A DNA stretch of 11,692 nucleotides from Anaerolineales bacterium (GTDB taxonomy: Bacteria; Chloroflexota; Anaerolineae; 4572-78; J111), in the NCBI GenBank assembly GCA_012032575.1, contig JAAUSP010000203.1, positions 1-11,692 of the forward strand. The letters run 5' to 3'. Within the stretch, counting starts at the first letter, position 1. The number at the start of each line of letters is the position of its first letter. A model generated the notes under the pieces. That model saw nothing but the letters and a program-made list of their open reading frames with translations, did not search any database and was not told where the DNA came from. The translations under genes and the position numbers were made by a program. Below, piece after piece: positions 1 to 5,969 of this stretch.

Positions 1-19
1 CGCCGAACCCACCGCCGAG

Positions 20-64
20 TCCCCTCTCCAGGGGAGAGGGTTAGGGAGAGGGTTAGGGAGAGGG
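20..64. repeat. Short hairpin plus two 12-bp direct repeats before ftsK-like gene
   Basis: CCCTCTCC (22-29) can pair with GGAGAGGG (33-40) across a 3-base loop. It is followed by two exact copies of TTAGGGAGAGGG (41-52 and 53-64). The last copy ends two bases before the ATG at 67, so its GGAGAGGG acts as the likely ribosome-binding site. The frame of the downstream gene stays open through the repeat to the left edge, so the true start could lie outside the window. Confidence 0.75.
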
Positions 65-66
65 CC

Positions 67-2085
67 ATGCTTTCTTATCTTCCATTTTTTAATCTCAAAA
101 CCAACCTCACTCCCGACGAGATTGAGCAGCGAGACCGCGCCCGCGCTGAAGCCAAATATCACCGCGAATTGCAAAAGCGGCTGAAGCAGGAAGCCACCTA
201 CCTGCAAAAGAAAATCCCCCATTACCTGGCCAATATGGATATTTGCTACAGAAAGAAAAAGAACGAAAAAGACTTTTTCGAGTCCGATGTTTGGCCGGTC
301 AAGCTGGATAAAATCCAGATCGGCGAAGACGCCTATTTTTTCCATATTGACACCAAGCGGCTGCCGCGTGGGGTTTATCTGCATCACATCAAGGATGAAA
401 AGACGCTGGAAACGCTGACCGCTGCCTGTGGCTCAAAAGTCGAGTATCACGAAACCGAAACCGGCTACTGGCTCAGTGTTGAAACCAAACACGGACGCGG
501 CGCAATCCCCACCCAAGTGGGCTACGGCGAAATGATAAGCCAGATGGCCGAAGCTGCTGACCCCCTCAGCTTTCCAATGGGCATGGGGGCCAATCAAAAA
601 GCCTATTTCGGCGATATGGACGAACTTATCAATTTTTTGGTGGGGGGAACAAAAGGTGGTGGTAAGTCCAACCTTATCAATGTGATTTTATGCACCCTGA
701 TAAGTCGCAACGACCCGGCCAAGCTCCGCTTGTTTCTGACCGACCTAAAAGGCGGCCTTGAGTTTATTGATTATGCCGGCTTACCTCATCTTGGGGGTGA
801 TGTTCCCTACATCGAACACACCCACGGCGAAGGGGAGAAGGCCACCACCAGCTACAAGGTGGTTGACCTGCTCTACACCCCAAAAGAGAATGAAGTGCTC
901 GCCCCCCCAATGGGCCAGCAAATCGCCACCGATCCCCACCAGGTTTTGCCCGTTTTAAAATACTGTGAAGCCGAAATGGACCGCCGCGCCAAACTAATGG
1001 CCGGCAAAGCAAAAAAAATCTCGGCTTACAACAAACGCTTTAAGAGCGAACCGCTCAGCCATTGGATTGTGGTCATTGATGAATTGGCCACCCTGATGGA
1101 GAACGGCAAATATAAATTAAAAGCCACACTCAGCTTGAGCGAATTGGCCCGGAAGGGCCGCGCCGTCGGCATCTACATTGTGTTAGCCACTCAAACGCCA
1201 TCGAGCGCCATTGTGCCTCAACAGATTGCCAACAATATGGACAGCCGCGCCGCTTTCCGCTGCGGATCGGGTACAGCGTCAGGTATTTTGTTGGGTGATG
1301 GTAAATACGAAGCCTGCAAGCTGCCCAACATCCCCGGTAGGTTTCTCTGGAAGTGGGGCGGCGAGATGATCGAAATTCAAGCGCCCTTTATCGCCGATAC
1401 CACCGTCAAGAAAATAGTGGCAGACGCCAAGCAAGGTTCAAACACCGACGCCCAGAGCGCCGAGCGAGCGCAAAAGGCAGAGTTTCTCTTTTCTTTTGCC
1501 CTGGGCACGCTCAAGGGCGAGTGTCACACCAAAACCCTGCATAAATTCCTCAAGCCGCACGGCTTCACTGAAAGAGAAGTTGCCGGCATTTTGTCTGATT
1601 TTGAAGTAAAGGGAACCCCGCCCGGCCTTGAGCCTGAAATAGAAATCAATGGGGATACCTACTATTTAGCTCCAGCCCAAATTGCCCGCCGTGTACCTCG
1701 TTGGCTGGTCCCCGCCGGCGACTTCCTGGCCGGCAAACATCCCCACCCAGAATTTATCTCTTTGGGTGATTTGAGCGTGTCGCGTGTCGCGTGTCGCACG
1801 GAATCGCCAATCCCGGTAGACCCTGAAAACTCAAAACCCTCAAAAGTTGATGGCAGTAAAAATGAAAATGAACTACAGACCGATGAAGTGATAGCCGAAG
1901 AATTAGAAAATGAGTGGTTTGAGGAAATATGGGAAACACCCGACGAGGTGGAACCGTTGGAACCGGAATTAGCCAAAACGATGGAAGAACCAAAGCCGAA
2001 AACGCCGGCAAAGGCAAAACGGCAAAACACCGAGCAGCCTGAACCGGCTGATGACGATGACCTGCCCGACTGGTTGAGGGACTAA
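67..2085 (+). CDS. FtsK/SpoIIIE (TcpA-like) DNA translocase ATPase of a mobile element
   Basis: This 672-residue protein is probably a hexameric dsDNA pump that moves element DNA during transfer or partition. Walker A is GTKGGGKS at residues 194-201. Walker B is WIVVIDE, with D338 and E339. VLATQTPSS from residue 372 is the FtsK-type motif after Walker B. Residues 1-190 are charged, start with a possible coiled coil (about 18-50), and contain no membrane helix, unlike chromosomal FtsK. After the ATPase, about residues 475-550 could be a winged-helix-like domain. The last 120 residues are acidic, Pro-rich linker ending in DDDDLPDWLRD. ATG 67 follows GGAGAGGG closely, but the frame is open upstream. 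It heads an operon of small membrane proteins, which may supply its missing anchor. The ATPase family is clear; the exact subfamily and the role in transfer are inferred from the neighbouring integrase. Confidence 0.85.
   Translation: MLSYLPFFNLKTNLTPDEIEQRDRARAEAKYHRELQKRLKQEATYLQKKIPHYLANMDICYRKKKNEKDFFESDVWPVKLDKIQIGEDAYFFHIDTKRLPRGVYLHHIKDEKTLETLTAACGSKVEYHETETGYWLSVETKHGRGAIPTQVGYGEMISQMAEAADPLSFPMGMGANQKAYFGDMDELINFLVGGTKGGGKSNLINVILCTLISRNDPAKLRLFLTDLKGGLEFIDYAGLPHLGGDVPYIEHTHGEGEKATTSYKVVDLLYTPKENEVLAPPMGQQIATDPHQVLPVLKYCEAEMDRRAKLMAGKAKKISAYNKRFKSEPLSHWIVVIDELATLMENGKYKLKATLSLSELARKGRAVGIYIVLATQTPSSAIVPQQIANNMDSRAAFRCGSGTASGILLGDGKYEACKLPNIPGRFLWKWGGEMIEIQAPFIADTTVKKIVADAKQGSNTDAQSAERAQKAEFLFSFALGTLKGECHTKTLHKFLKPHGFTEREVAGILSDFEVKGTPPGLEPEIEINGDTYYLAPAQIARRVPRWLVPAGDFLAGKHPHPEFISLGDLSVSRVACRTESPIPVDPENSKPSKVDGSKNENELQTDEVIAEELENEWFEEIWETPDEVEPLEPELAKTMEEPKPKTPAKAKRQNTEQPEPADDDDLPDWLRD
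1777..1797 (+). repeat. Three perfect 7-bp tandem repeats inside the translocase gene
   Basis: GTGTCGC occurs three times head to tail (1777-1783, 1784-1790, 1791-1797). Seven is not a multiple of three, so gain or loss of one unit would change frame just after the ATPase and putative winged-helix parts, removing only the acidic tail. Confidence 0.85.
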
Positions 2086-2372
2086 TGTCAGTAAACCGGT
2101 TACTGCCTTTCCCACTTGGGGAATCGCAAATGGCGAAGTACGCGGCTGATTACTGGCCCGCGCTTTGCAACTTAATTGTTTTAGCCATCTACCTGTCGGT
2201 GGTCCTATGGTTACTGTTGGGCCTCTTCTGGCCCTATCAATTCGGCCTGGTGGGTGTAATTTTGAGCGGGTCTGCCTACCTGGTGCTAATAGTCCTTGAT
2301 CTGCTCATACGCTCAACATTCAATTTACCTATCAAACCTGTCATTTCGACCGAAGGGAGAAATCTTTTATGA
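2085..2372 (+). CDS. Small two-helix membrane protein, unknown function
   Basis: The product has 95 residues and is not recognised as a named family. Two hydrophobic stretches are visible, around residues 28-50 (NLIVLAIYLSVVLWLLLGLF) and 53-75 (FGLVGVILSGSAYLVLIVLD), so it is probably an inner-membrane hairpin. Its ATG shares one base with the TAA of the translocase gene, with GAGGG just upstream. An internal ATG at 2130 behind GGGGA is an alternative start. The last residues, PVISTEGRNLL, are encoded by an intergenic-type repeat (2341-2364), so the native C-terminus may have been replaced. It overlaps the next gene by ATGA and is presumably translated with it. A role as membrane partner of the soluble translocase is inferred from position only. 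Confidence 0.65.
   Translation: MSVNRLLPFPLGESQMAKYAADYWPALCNLIVLAIYLSVVLWLLLGLFWPYQFGLVGVILSGSAYLVLIVLDLLIRSTFNLPIKPVISTEGRNLL
2341..2364 (+). repeat. Repeat fragment shared with the MITE at 10357-10491
   Basis: The segment TCATTTCGACCGAAGGGAGA followed by AATC matches, apart from one extra T, the reverse complement of the MITE interior at about 10441-10464. Here it lies within the end of the 95-residue gene. Its GGGAGA sits 8 bases before the ATG of the next gene and so forms that gene's ribosome-binding site. Confidence 0.75.
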
Positions 2373-2965
2373 CCGGCTCTACTCACGTTGGGATTGCAGC
2401 AGCGGCCACCGTTGCCCTTAGCCTGGCGACAGGCCACAGCCCGGACGCCGCCGGCTGGATCGCTGTCGTCATCGGCGGCCTGGCTCCCGACATAGACTCC
2501 GGAGGTGGAACCATCGCCCGGCCTGGCTCATTATTAGGCCGGCTGCTCCCCAAGTGGTTAGCCTGGATGCTCGATCAAATCGGCCTGGCTATTTCCGGCC
2601 TGGTCCGCTCGATCCTGGGCCATCGCACGGCCACCCACTGGCCTATCTGGGCGCTGATCATGGCCGTGCTGGGCCTCAATTTAGGCTGGGCCTGGCTTAT
2701 GTGGTTTGCCTGGGGTTATCTCTGGCACATCCTGGGCGATTTTTGCACTAAAAGCGGAGTCCCGCTCGCCGGTCCCTTATGGACCAAAGACTTTAAATGG
2801 AGTCCCCTGGTTACAGGCACATGGCCTGAATTTGTGATTGTGGCTCCCCTGTGTTGGGGTTTTATCTTCTGGCAAGGCTGGCAGTACATCCCCTCGGAGG
2901 CCCGTTTTTGGGTCAGCCGCTTTGCTTTTAGTCTGTTAGGAATAATTGGAGGTCATCATGGATAA
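2369..2965 (+). CDS. YdjM-like (DUF457) membrane-bound metal-dependent hydrolase
   Basis: This 198-residue polytopic membrane protein is close to the usual length for YdjM/DUF457 proteins. Family signatures appear in order: TH at residues 5-6, GGLAPDIDS around 36-44, HRTATHW around 86-92, and WHILGDFCTKSGVPLAGPL around 119-137. The His and Asp residues are those expected to bind metal. Several hydrophobic helices lie between them. Members of this family are annotated as LexA-regulated inner-membrane hydrolases or phospholipase-like enzymes, and their substrate is generally unknown. The ATG overlaps the previous stop as ATGA, and the GGGAGA ribosome-binding site comes from the repeat at 2341-2364. 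Its place in a DNA-translocase operon suggests work on the envelope or membrane during element transfer. That is inference. Confidence 0.8.
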   Translation: MTGSTHVGIAAAATVALSLATGHSPDAAGWIAVVIGGLAPDIDSGGGTIARPGSLLGRLLPKWLAWMLDQIGLAISGLVRSILGHRTATHWPIWALIMAVLGLNLGWAWLMWFAWGYLWHILGDFCTKSGVPLAGPLWTKDFKWSPLVTGTWPEFVIVAPLCWGFIFWQGWQYIPSEARFWVSRFAFSLLGIIGGHHG

Positions 2966-3290
2966 TCCGCTGCCCCTGTTTTTGGTATGTTCTGCCTGTC
3001 TCCGCTGGCCATCTTTGCGGCTGGAGTCTGGTTTGGCCGAGGTCTGCCCGGTATGCCGGTTAGAGTCCGCTTTGAACGCATCGAGGGCGGCCCGTCTCCC
3101 GCGAGAGGCCAAGCCGATGATTGGCAACCATAACAACGAAGTTTTGCTTTACGTCGCTGGCCTGGCCGCCACTTTCGGCATGGCCGGCGATATAACGGTT
3201 AACGGCCGCTTGACCGGGTACTGGCCTTTTCTGGCCGCCCTGTTTCTGGCCGGTTTTTGGTTTAGTTACAACGGAGGATTTAAAAAATGA
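2958..3290 (+). CDS. Zinc-ribbon protein with two membrane helices, unknown function
   Basis: The product has 110 residues from ATG 2958, chosen because GGAGG (2948-2952) lies 5 bases before it; an upstream in-frame TTG at 2946 overlaps that site and is less likely. Two CxxC pairs (C11/C14 and C30/C33) are separated by 15 residues and resemble a zinc ribbon. Two hydrophobic stretches follow, EVLLYVAGLAATFGMAGDI and YWPFLAALFLAGFWFSY. The start overlaps the hydrolase gene by 8 bases and the end overlaps the next gene by ATGA. An internal ATG at 3117 could produce a separate two-helix protein. I recognise no named family. The arrangement fits a membrane-bound accessory protein of the translocase operon. 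Confidence 0.65.
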   Translation: MDNPLPLFLVCSACLRWPSLRLESGLAEVCPVCRLESALNASRAARLPREAKPMIGNHNNEVLLYVAGLAATFGMAGDITVNGRLTGYWPFLAALFLAGFWFSYNGGFKK

Positions 3291-3451
3291 AGAATTTAGT
3301 AATGGGCCTGGTTCTGCTGGTGGTAGGCTTTTCGATGGGCCAAATGTCGGCTAACCTGGTGCAAGTAAACCCCTGGGCGCTATCGCTATTTGTGGCCGGG
3401 TTGGGCCTGGCTCTGGGTTATGTGTCAAGACAGCAGCCCCAAAAGCTGTAA
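3287..3451 (+). CDS. 54-residue two-helix membrane protein, unknown function
   Basis: This short gene encodes 54 residues from MKNLVMGLVL to RQQPQKL. GGAGG (3273-3277) lies 9 bases before the ATG, and the ATG overlaps the previous stop as ATGA, which supports translation. Two hydrophobic segments are visible, NLVMGLVLLVVGFSMGQM and WALSLFVAGLGLALGY, each rich in Gly. It is the last gene of the operon and is followed by a terminator hairpin at 3533-3562. No family is recognised. Its 3' half overlaps, on the other strand, the tail of a possible Cys-rich gene. Confidence 0.6.
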   Translation: MKNLVMGLVLLVVGFSMGQMSANLVQVNPWALSLFVAGLGLALGYVSRQQPQKL

Positions 3452-3575
3452 ATAGTTCACACGGCAAGCTGTCAGCGCCAACCGGCTGGCCCTGGTAAGG
3501 CGACCCGGCCCGGCAACATTTTCCACTTAAACGCCAGTGGCAGTCGGCACACTGGCTTTTTTGTATTTTGTCCAT
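3351..3575 (-). CDS. Possible small Cys-rich (zinc- or Fe-S-binding) protein
   Basis: The 74-residue product begins MDKIQKSQCADCHWRLSGKC and continues CRAGSPYQGQPV and PCELF. The order CxxC, then C, then SPYxGQPV, then CxxF resembles a recurring small Cys-rich motif in bacterial hypothetical proteins that is thought to bind metal; this is recalled from general pattern, not searched. The motif occupies 3575 down to about 3450 and stops where the opposing 54-residue gene begins. The remaining C-terminal residues overlap that gene and look unconserved. AGAGGGGG lies about 14 bases before ATG, which is a poor distance. The coding stretch also contains the operon's terminator hairpin. It could be real, a remnant, or chance. 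Confidence 0.4.
   Translation of the reverse strand: MDKIQKSQCADCHWRLSGKCCRAGSPYQGQPVGADSLPCELFTAFGAAVLTHNPEPGPTRPQIAIAPRGLLAPG
3533..3562 (+). terminator. Rho-independent terminator of the translocase operon
   Basis: GCCAGTG (3533-3539) pairs perfectly with CACTGGC (3550-3556) across a 10-base loop. Six T residues follow (3557-3562). It lies 82 bases after the last plus-strand stop of the operon. Confidence 0.7.
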
Positions 3576-3611
3576 AAGGCTGATTTTACCCCCTCTGGCC
3601 TACGCTTTGCA

Positions 3612-3639
3612 GTGACGAAAGTCACCAGAATGATAAAAT
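3612..3639 (+). promoter_or_regulatory. Possible integrase promoter with overlapping small hairpin
   Basis: GTGACG (3612-3617) and TAAAAT (3634-3639) are 16 bases apart, matching 4 of 6 and 5 of 6 consensus positions. GTGAC GAAA GTCAC (3612-3625) is a small inverted repeat over the -35 and could bind a regulator such as an excisionase. The evidence is weak. Confidence 0.35.
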
Positions 3640-3675
3640 AGATTCCTCTTATTTCAATTTCCCACGGGAGGACAT

Positions 3676-4538
3676 ATGTCATCGGAAATTACGCAACACA
3701 TCAGCACCTTTATTCAGGCCAAATATGCAGCGGGTCTCCAAAAATCCACCCTCAAGTTTTATGAGCACGTTTTGACTGAATTTAGCCACTTTGCCGAATG
3801 GCCCCCACCCCCGACCACTTGCGGGCTTTTCTGGCTCATAAGCGGGATTATTGCCAGGATGTAACGCTGAGGAGTATTTTCTCTGGGCTAAAGGCTTTTT
3901 TGAATTGGTGTGAGCGGGAAGAACTGCTTGAGAAAAATCCACTCAAACGGGTTGACTCGCCCAAAAACCCGCGTCTGTTGCCTAAAGCCATCCCCCAAGA
4001 AACCATGCGCCGGCTGTTTACGGCCATCGAGTCTCACCTGGTTGGAGATGACCTGGCTATGAGAGATCGGGCGCTTTTTCGTCTGGCTTATGATACCGGG
4101 GCCCGAGTAAGCGAACTGGCCCGTTTGCAACTGGCCGACCTGGATATGGAGTTTCAAGAAATCTTGATCCGCCGGGGTAAGGGAAGCAAAGATCGCAAGG
4201 TTTATTTTGGGCGTAAGTGCAAGCTGGCTTTGCAAGCCTGGTTAGAGCAGCATCCGGGAGGAGTGCGGCTATTTGTCAATGTTTTGGGCAACTCATTAAC
4301 CCGCACGGGTATCTATCAAATTCTACAAAAATGGTGCGCCATTGCCGACATCAAAATGACGGTGCATCAGATACGCCACTCTTACGCCACGCATGCCCTG
4401 AGGCGGGGGATTGATTTAGGCCACATTCAGCACCAGTTGGGCCATTCGGATATTGCCACCACTGCCATTTACTTATCGGTAGATGATGAGGCTCGCCGGC
4501 TGGCTCACCAAAATAAAGCGCCGGGGGATGTGATTTGA
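3676..4538 (+). pseudogene. Tyrosine recombinase (Xer/phage integrase family) with a -1 frameshift
   Basis: This enzyme would catalyse site-specific integration and excision of the element. It starts at ATG 3676, 5 bases after GGGAGG, and gives an N-terminal SAM-like core-binding start (ITQHISTFIQAKYAAGLQKS). At 3798-3815, in a tract reading GGCCCCCACCCCCGACC, the frame must move by -1 (one base missing) to join DHLRAFLAHKRDYCQDVTL and the rest. The joined protein is about 287 residues, normal for the family. The catalytic set is complete: R in DTGARVSEL, K in RGKGSKDRK, HQIR, GHSD and the nucleophile Y in TAIYLSV. It may be a true pseudogene, a homopolymer sequencing error, or a programmed shift. 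It lies close to the putative attachment site at 5230-5254, as expected for an element integrase. Confidence 0.85.
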
Positions 4539-4544
4539 GGGAGA

Positions 4545-4925
4545 TCAGGCGGCCCGTTTGAGGCCGATAGTTTCAGCTAGACTTGCATTGATAAACTGAT
4601 TAAGGCTGACGCCTTCGCGTTGAGCCTGTTCGATGAGCTTGCGATGCAATGAGCGAGGGACACGCACAGTCAATTTACCGCTTAACTCCTCATTAACTGA
4701 AGGTGAAGAAGGTTCGGGAATGGAATTTCCATCAGCCAGGGCCAGTTCCAGCCAGCCGTGCTTGGCGTCTTCAATCATGTCCCAAAGTTCCGGCATCGTG
4801 TCGGCGCAGGTAATACAGCCCGGCAGGTCAACTACTTCGGCAGTATAGCCACTGCCATCGGGTTCGGGGTAAACTCGAATAGGGTAGGGCAGGGTTAGAT
4901 AATAATCCAAATTCTTTTCAGTCAT
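4545..4925 (-). CDS. hicB: HicB-family antitoxin with ribbon-helix-helix domain
   Basis: This 126-residue antitoxin has the usual two parts. The N-terminal HicB fold carries YPEPDGSGYTAEVVDLPGC and DTMPELWDMIEDAKHGWLEL. The C-terminal ribbon-helix-helix segment, GKLTVRVPRSLHRKLIEQAQ then EGVSLNQFINASLAETIG, probably binds DNA. HicB neutralises HicA and commonly represses its own operon. Its start overlaps the hicA stop by 8 bases (ATGACTGA), so translation is likely coupled. The perfect palindrome at 5211-5230 is the natural operator candidate. The gene converges with the integrase, with only 6 bases between the two stops, and belongs to the element side of the putative attachment site. Confidence 0.88.
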   Translation of the reverse strand: MTEKNLDYYLTLPYPIRVYPEPDGSGYTAEVVDLPGCITCADTMPELWDMIEDAKHGWLELALADGNSIPEPSSPSVNEELSGKLTVRVPRSLHRKLIEQAQREGVSLNQFINASLAETIGLKRAA

Positions 4926-5172
4926 CGTTAGCCTCTTTTTCTGCCCGGTCTATAGCTTCCAAAACGAGTTTAACGTAAATCGGCAAAACGTAGGGCCGGC
5001 GGCGGGGAACCGAAACGGCAATCCGGCCGCGTTTGTAAAAGTGGTGGCTGCTGCCGCTGCGCGGCTGGCGGACCTGGAAGCCGTGGGCTTTTAGCAGCCG
5101 GTCTATATCCTCAAAGCGGATCGTTTTAGGGGTTTGTTCCAGCCGCCGGCGCAATTTTTCCTGTTGAGTCAT
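4918..5172 (-). CDS. hicA: HicA-family mRNA interferase toxin
   Basis: The product is an 84-residue HicA toxin, which cleaves mRNA in the cytoplasm when free of HicB. The dsRBD-like fold is seen in IRFEDIDRLLKAHGFQVRQ followed by GSSHHFYKRGRIAVSVP, where H43/H44 in the GSSHH motif include the catalytic His. The ATG at 5172 is chosen because it begins the family's usual N-terminus. The open frame extends upstream to 5337, but that part crosses the operator, the tRNA-like segment and a terminator and looks non-coding. No Shine-Dalgarno is visible, and the transcript leader is predicted to be only about 13 bases. The toxin-first gene order is typical of hicAB. Confidence 0.88.
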   Translation of the reverse strand: MTQQEKLRRRLEQTPKTIRFEDIDRLLKAHGFQVRQPRSGSSHHFYKRGRIAVSVPRRRPYVLPIYVKLVLEAIDRAEKEANDD

Positions 5173-5191
5173 GGGTACATGATACCAAAAT

Positions 5192-5230
5192 AGTATATTT
5201 TCGCCAAAAGTGCCACCATATATGGTGGCA
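5192..5230 (-). promoter_or_regulatory. hicAB promoter with perfect 20-bp palindromic operator
   Basis: TGCCACCATATATGGTGGCA (5211-5230) is an exact palindrome. On the minus strand a -10 box TATACT occupies 5197-5192, and the palindrome overlaps the expected -35 position. This is the classic layout for autorepression by the ribbon-helix-helix part of HicB. The palindrome directly abuts the tRNA-like segment, so a recombinase-arm function cannot be excluded. Confidence 0.65.
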
Positions 5231-5254
5231 GTTCGAGCCTTGTACTGCCCACCA
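5230..5254 (+). other. tRNA 3'-end fragment, putative attachment site (attR) of the element
   Basis: The segment holds a canonical T-loop, GTTCGAGCC (5231-5239), then CTTGT-like T-stem bases, an acceptor strand ACTGCCC, discriminator A and CCA ending at 5254. No D-arm, anticodon arm or 5' acceptor strand lies upstream, so it is only the tRNA 3' end. A plus-strand terminator follows 26 bases later although no plus-strand gene precedes it, as if it belonged to the original tRNA gene. Elements that insert into tRNA genes leave this kind of fragment at the far end. An integrase gene lies nearby. Confidence 0.5.
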
Positions 5255-5279
5255 GACCGGCGATCCCGGCCATAAAGCA

Positions 5280-5308
5280 AAGCCCTGTCATTTTTGGCAG
5301 GGCTTTTT
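5280..5308 (+). terminator. Rho-independent terminator after tRNA-like segment
   Basis: AAGCCCTG (5280-5287) pairs with CAGGGCTT (5298-5305) over a 10-base loop, and the T run is 5304-5308. It points along the plus strand, away from hicAB, and fits the former terminator of an interrupted tRNA gene. A few A residues on its other side give weak function for the minus strand. Confidence 0.7.
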
Positions 5309-5354
5309 GTTTGTAAAATTATGGGTAAACTACTCATTTCAGAGAATACGGTTG

Positions 5355-5624
5355 TTATAAGCGAGAAAGTAATTTGTTGTATTCTTCGTGGGATCCAACC
5401 CAGAACCAGATTAATTCTTCACCCTCTCGTACACCAAGAACTCGATAATCCAAGCTAATCCGTGCCGAATAAATAGGTTGAGTGGAGTGAACCTGCTTAA
5501 AGTGTAGGCTGGGGTGATAGGGGTTTCGACTGAAAAGTTGATAGGCAACTTTGACCTGGCTTTGTATTTGCTCTGGTAAATTAGCGTAAGCTTTGCGAAA
5601 TCGTTCAGTTGTCCGCGATTTCAT
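5355..5624 (-). CDS. RelE/ParE-family toxin
   Basis: This 89-residue protein has the RelE/ParE toxin layout. An N-terminal helix pair (TTERFRKAYANLPEQIQSQV) is followed by LHFKQVHSTQPIYSARISLD, YRVLGVREGEELIWFWVG and the C-terminal SHEEYNKLL signature common in this family. The basic residues, with R in YSARISLDYRVLG, fit a ribosome-dependent RNase or gyrase-type toxin; the sequence alone does not decide which. It overlaps the upstream antitoxin gene by ATGA, so the two are cotranslated. It lies just outside the putative attachment site, on the chromosomal side. Confidence 0.8.
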   Translation of the reverse strand: MKSRTTERFRKAYANLPEQIQSQVKVAYQLFSRNPYHPSLHFKQVHSTQPIYSARISLDYRVLGVREGEELIWFWVGSHEEYNKLLSRL

Positions 5625-5881
5625 AACTGGTCTGGGTTCAATACCTGGGTTTTTCCAGCGCGATGTTCAGCCAATGCTTCATCGGCCCAACTGGCTAACA
5701 AGTCCGGTGAACTGGCAAAGGCTGCATCCCAGCGCTGTTCAGCCTCAGACTCTTGATCATCCAACTGTTCCAGTAAGGTCACTAATTCTTGCCAGGTCGA
5801 CCACTCCAGCACAGCCGCTTTTTTGTTACCTTCAGCATCTACCAAAAACTCAACTGATTTTACCAACTCGGTCAGACTCAT
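5621..5881 (-). CDS. Antitoxin paired with RelE/ParE-type toxin
   Basis: The 86-residue acidic protein starts MSLTELVKSVEFLVDAEGNK and continues with a helix around WSTWQELVTLLEQLDDQESE. That resembles antitoxins of the Phd/YefM-like type: a short beta-helix N-terminus, then an extended acidic toxin-wrapping tail ending in VLNPDQL. I do not recognise the exact subfamily. GAAAGGAG lies 8 bases before the ATG. It is the first gene of a two-gene operon, in the usual antitoxin-first order, and its stop overlaps the toxin start by four bases. Confidence 0.72.
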   Translation of the reverse strand: MSLTELVKSVEFLVDAEGNKKAAVLEWSTWQELVTLLEQLDDQESEAEQRWDAAFASSPDLLASWADEALAEHRAGKTQVLNPDQL

Positions 5882-5910
5882 CAGCCAGGCTCCTTTCTAT
5901 TAGTAGTTTA

Positions 5911-5939
5911 ATTGTGCCACAAGCAGGGTAAAGTGACAA
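5911..5939 (-). promoter_or_regulatory. Probable promoter of the RelE-type toxin-antitoxin pair
   Basis: On the minus strand TTGTCA (5939-5934) and CACAAT (5916-5911) are 17 bases apart and lie about 30 bases before the antitoxin ATG. The -35 matches 5 of 6 and the -10 matches 4 of 6 consensus bases. No clear operator is seen. Confidence 0.45.
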
Positions 5940-5969
5940 GCCTACAAAATTTTACACTTTGCTCCACCC

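Noticed and set aside
1662..2030. Minus-strand open frames opposite the translocase C-terminal region
   Set aside because: They are shadows of the low-complexity acidic linker, rich in Ser and without a ribosome-binding site or recognisable domain.
5179..5254. Complete tRNA gene ending in CCA at 5254
   Set aside because: There is no D-arm, no anticodon arm and no 5' strand complementary to ACTGCCC at the right distance, and the T-stem pairs at only two positions. Only a 3' fragment is supported.
5173..5337. N-terminal extension of hicA to 5337
   Set aside because: The frame is open, but the extra 55 residues would cover the promoter, the palindrome, the tRNA-like segment and a terminator. 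HicA proteins normally begin near the ATG at 5172.
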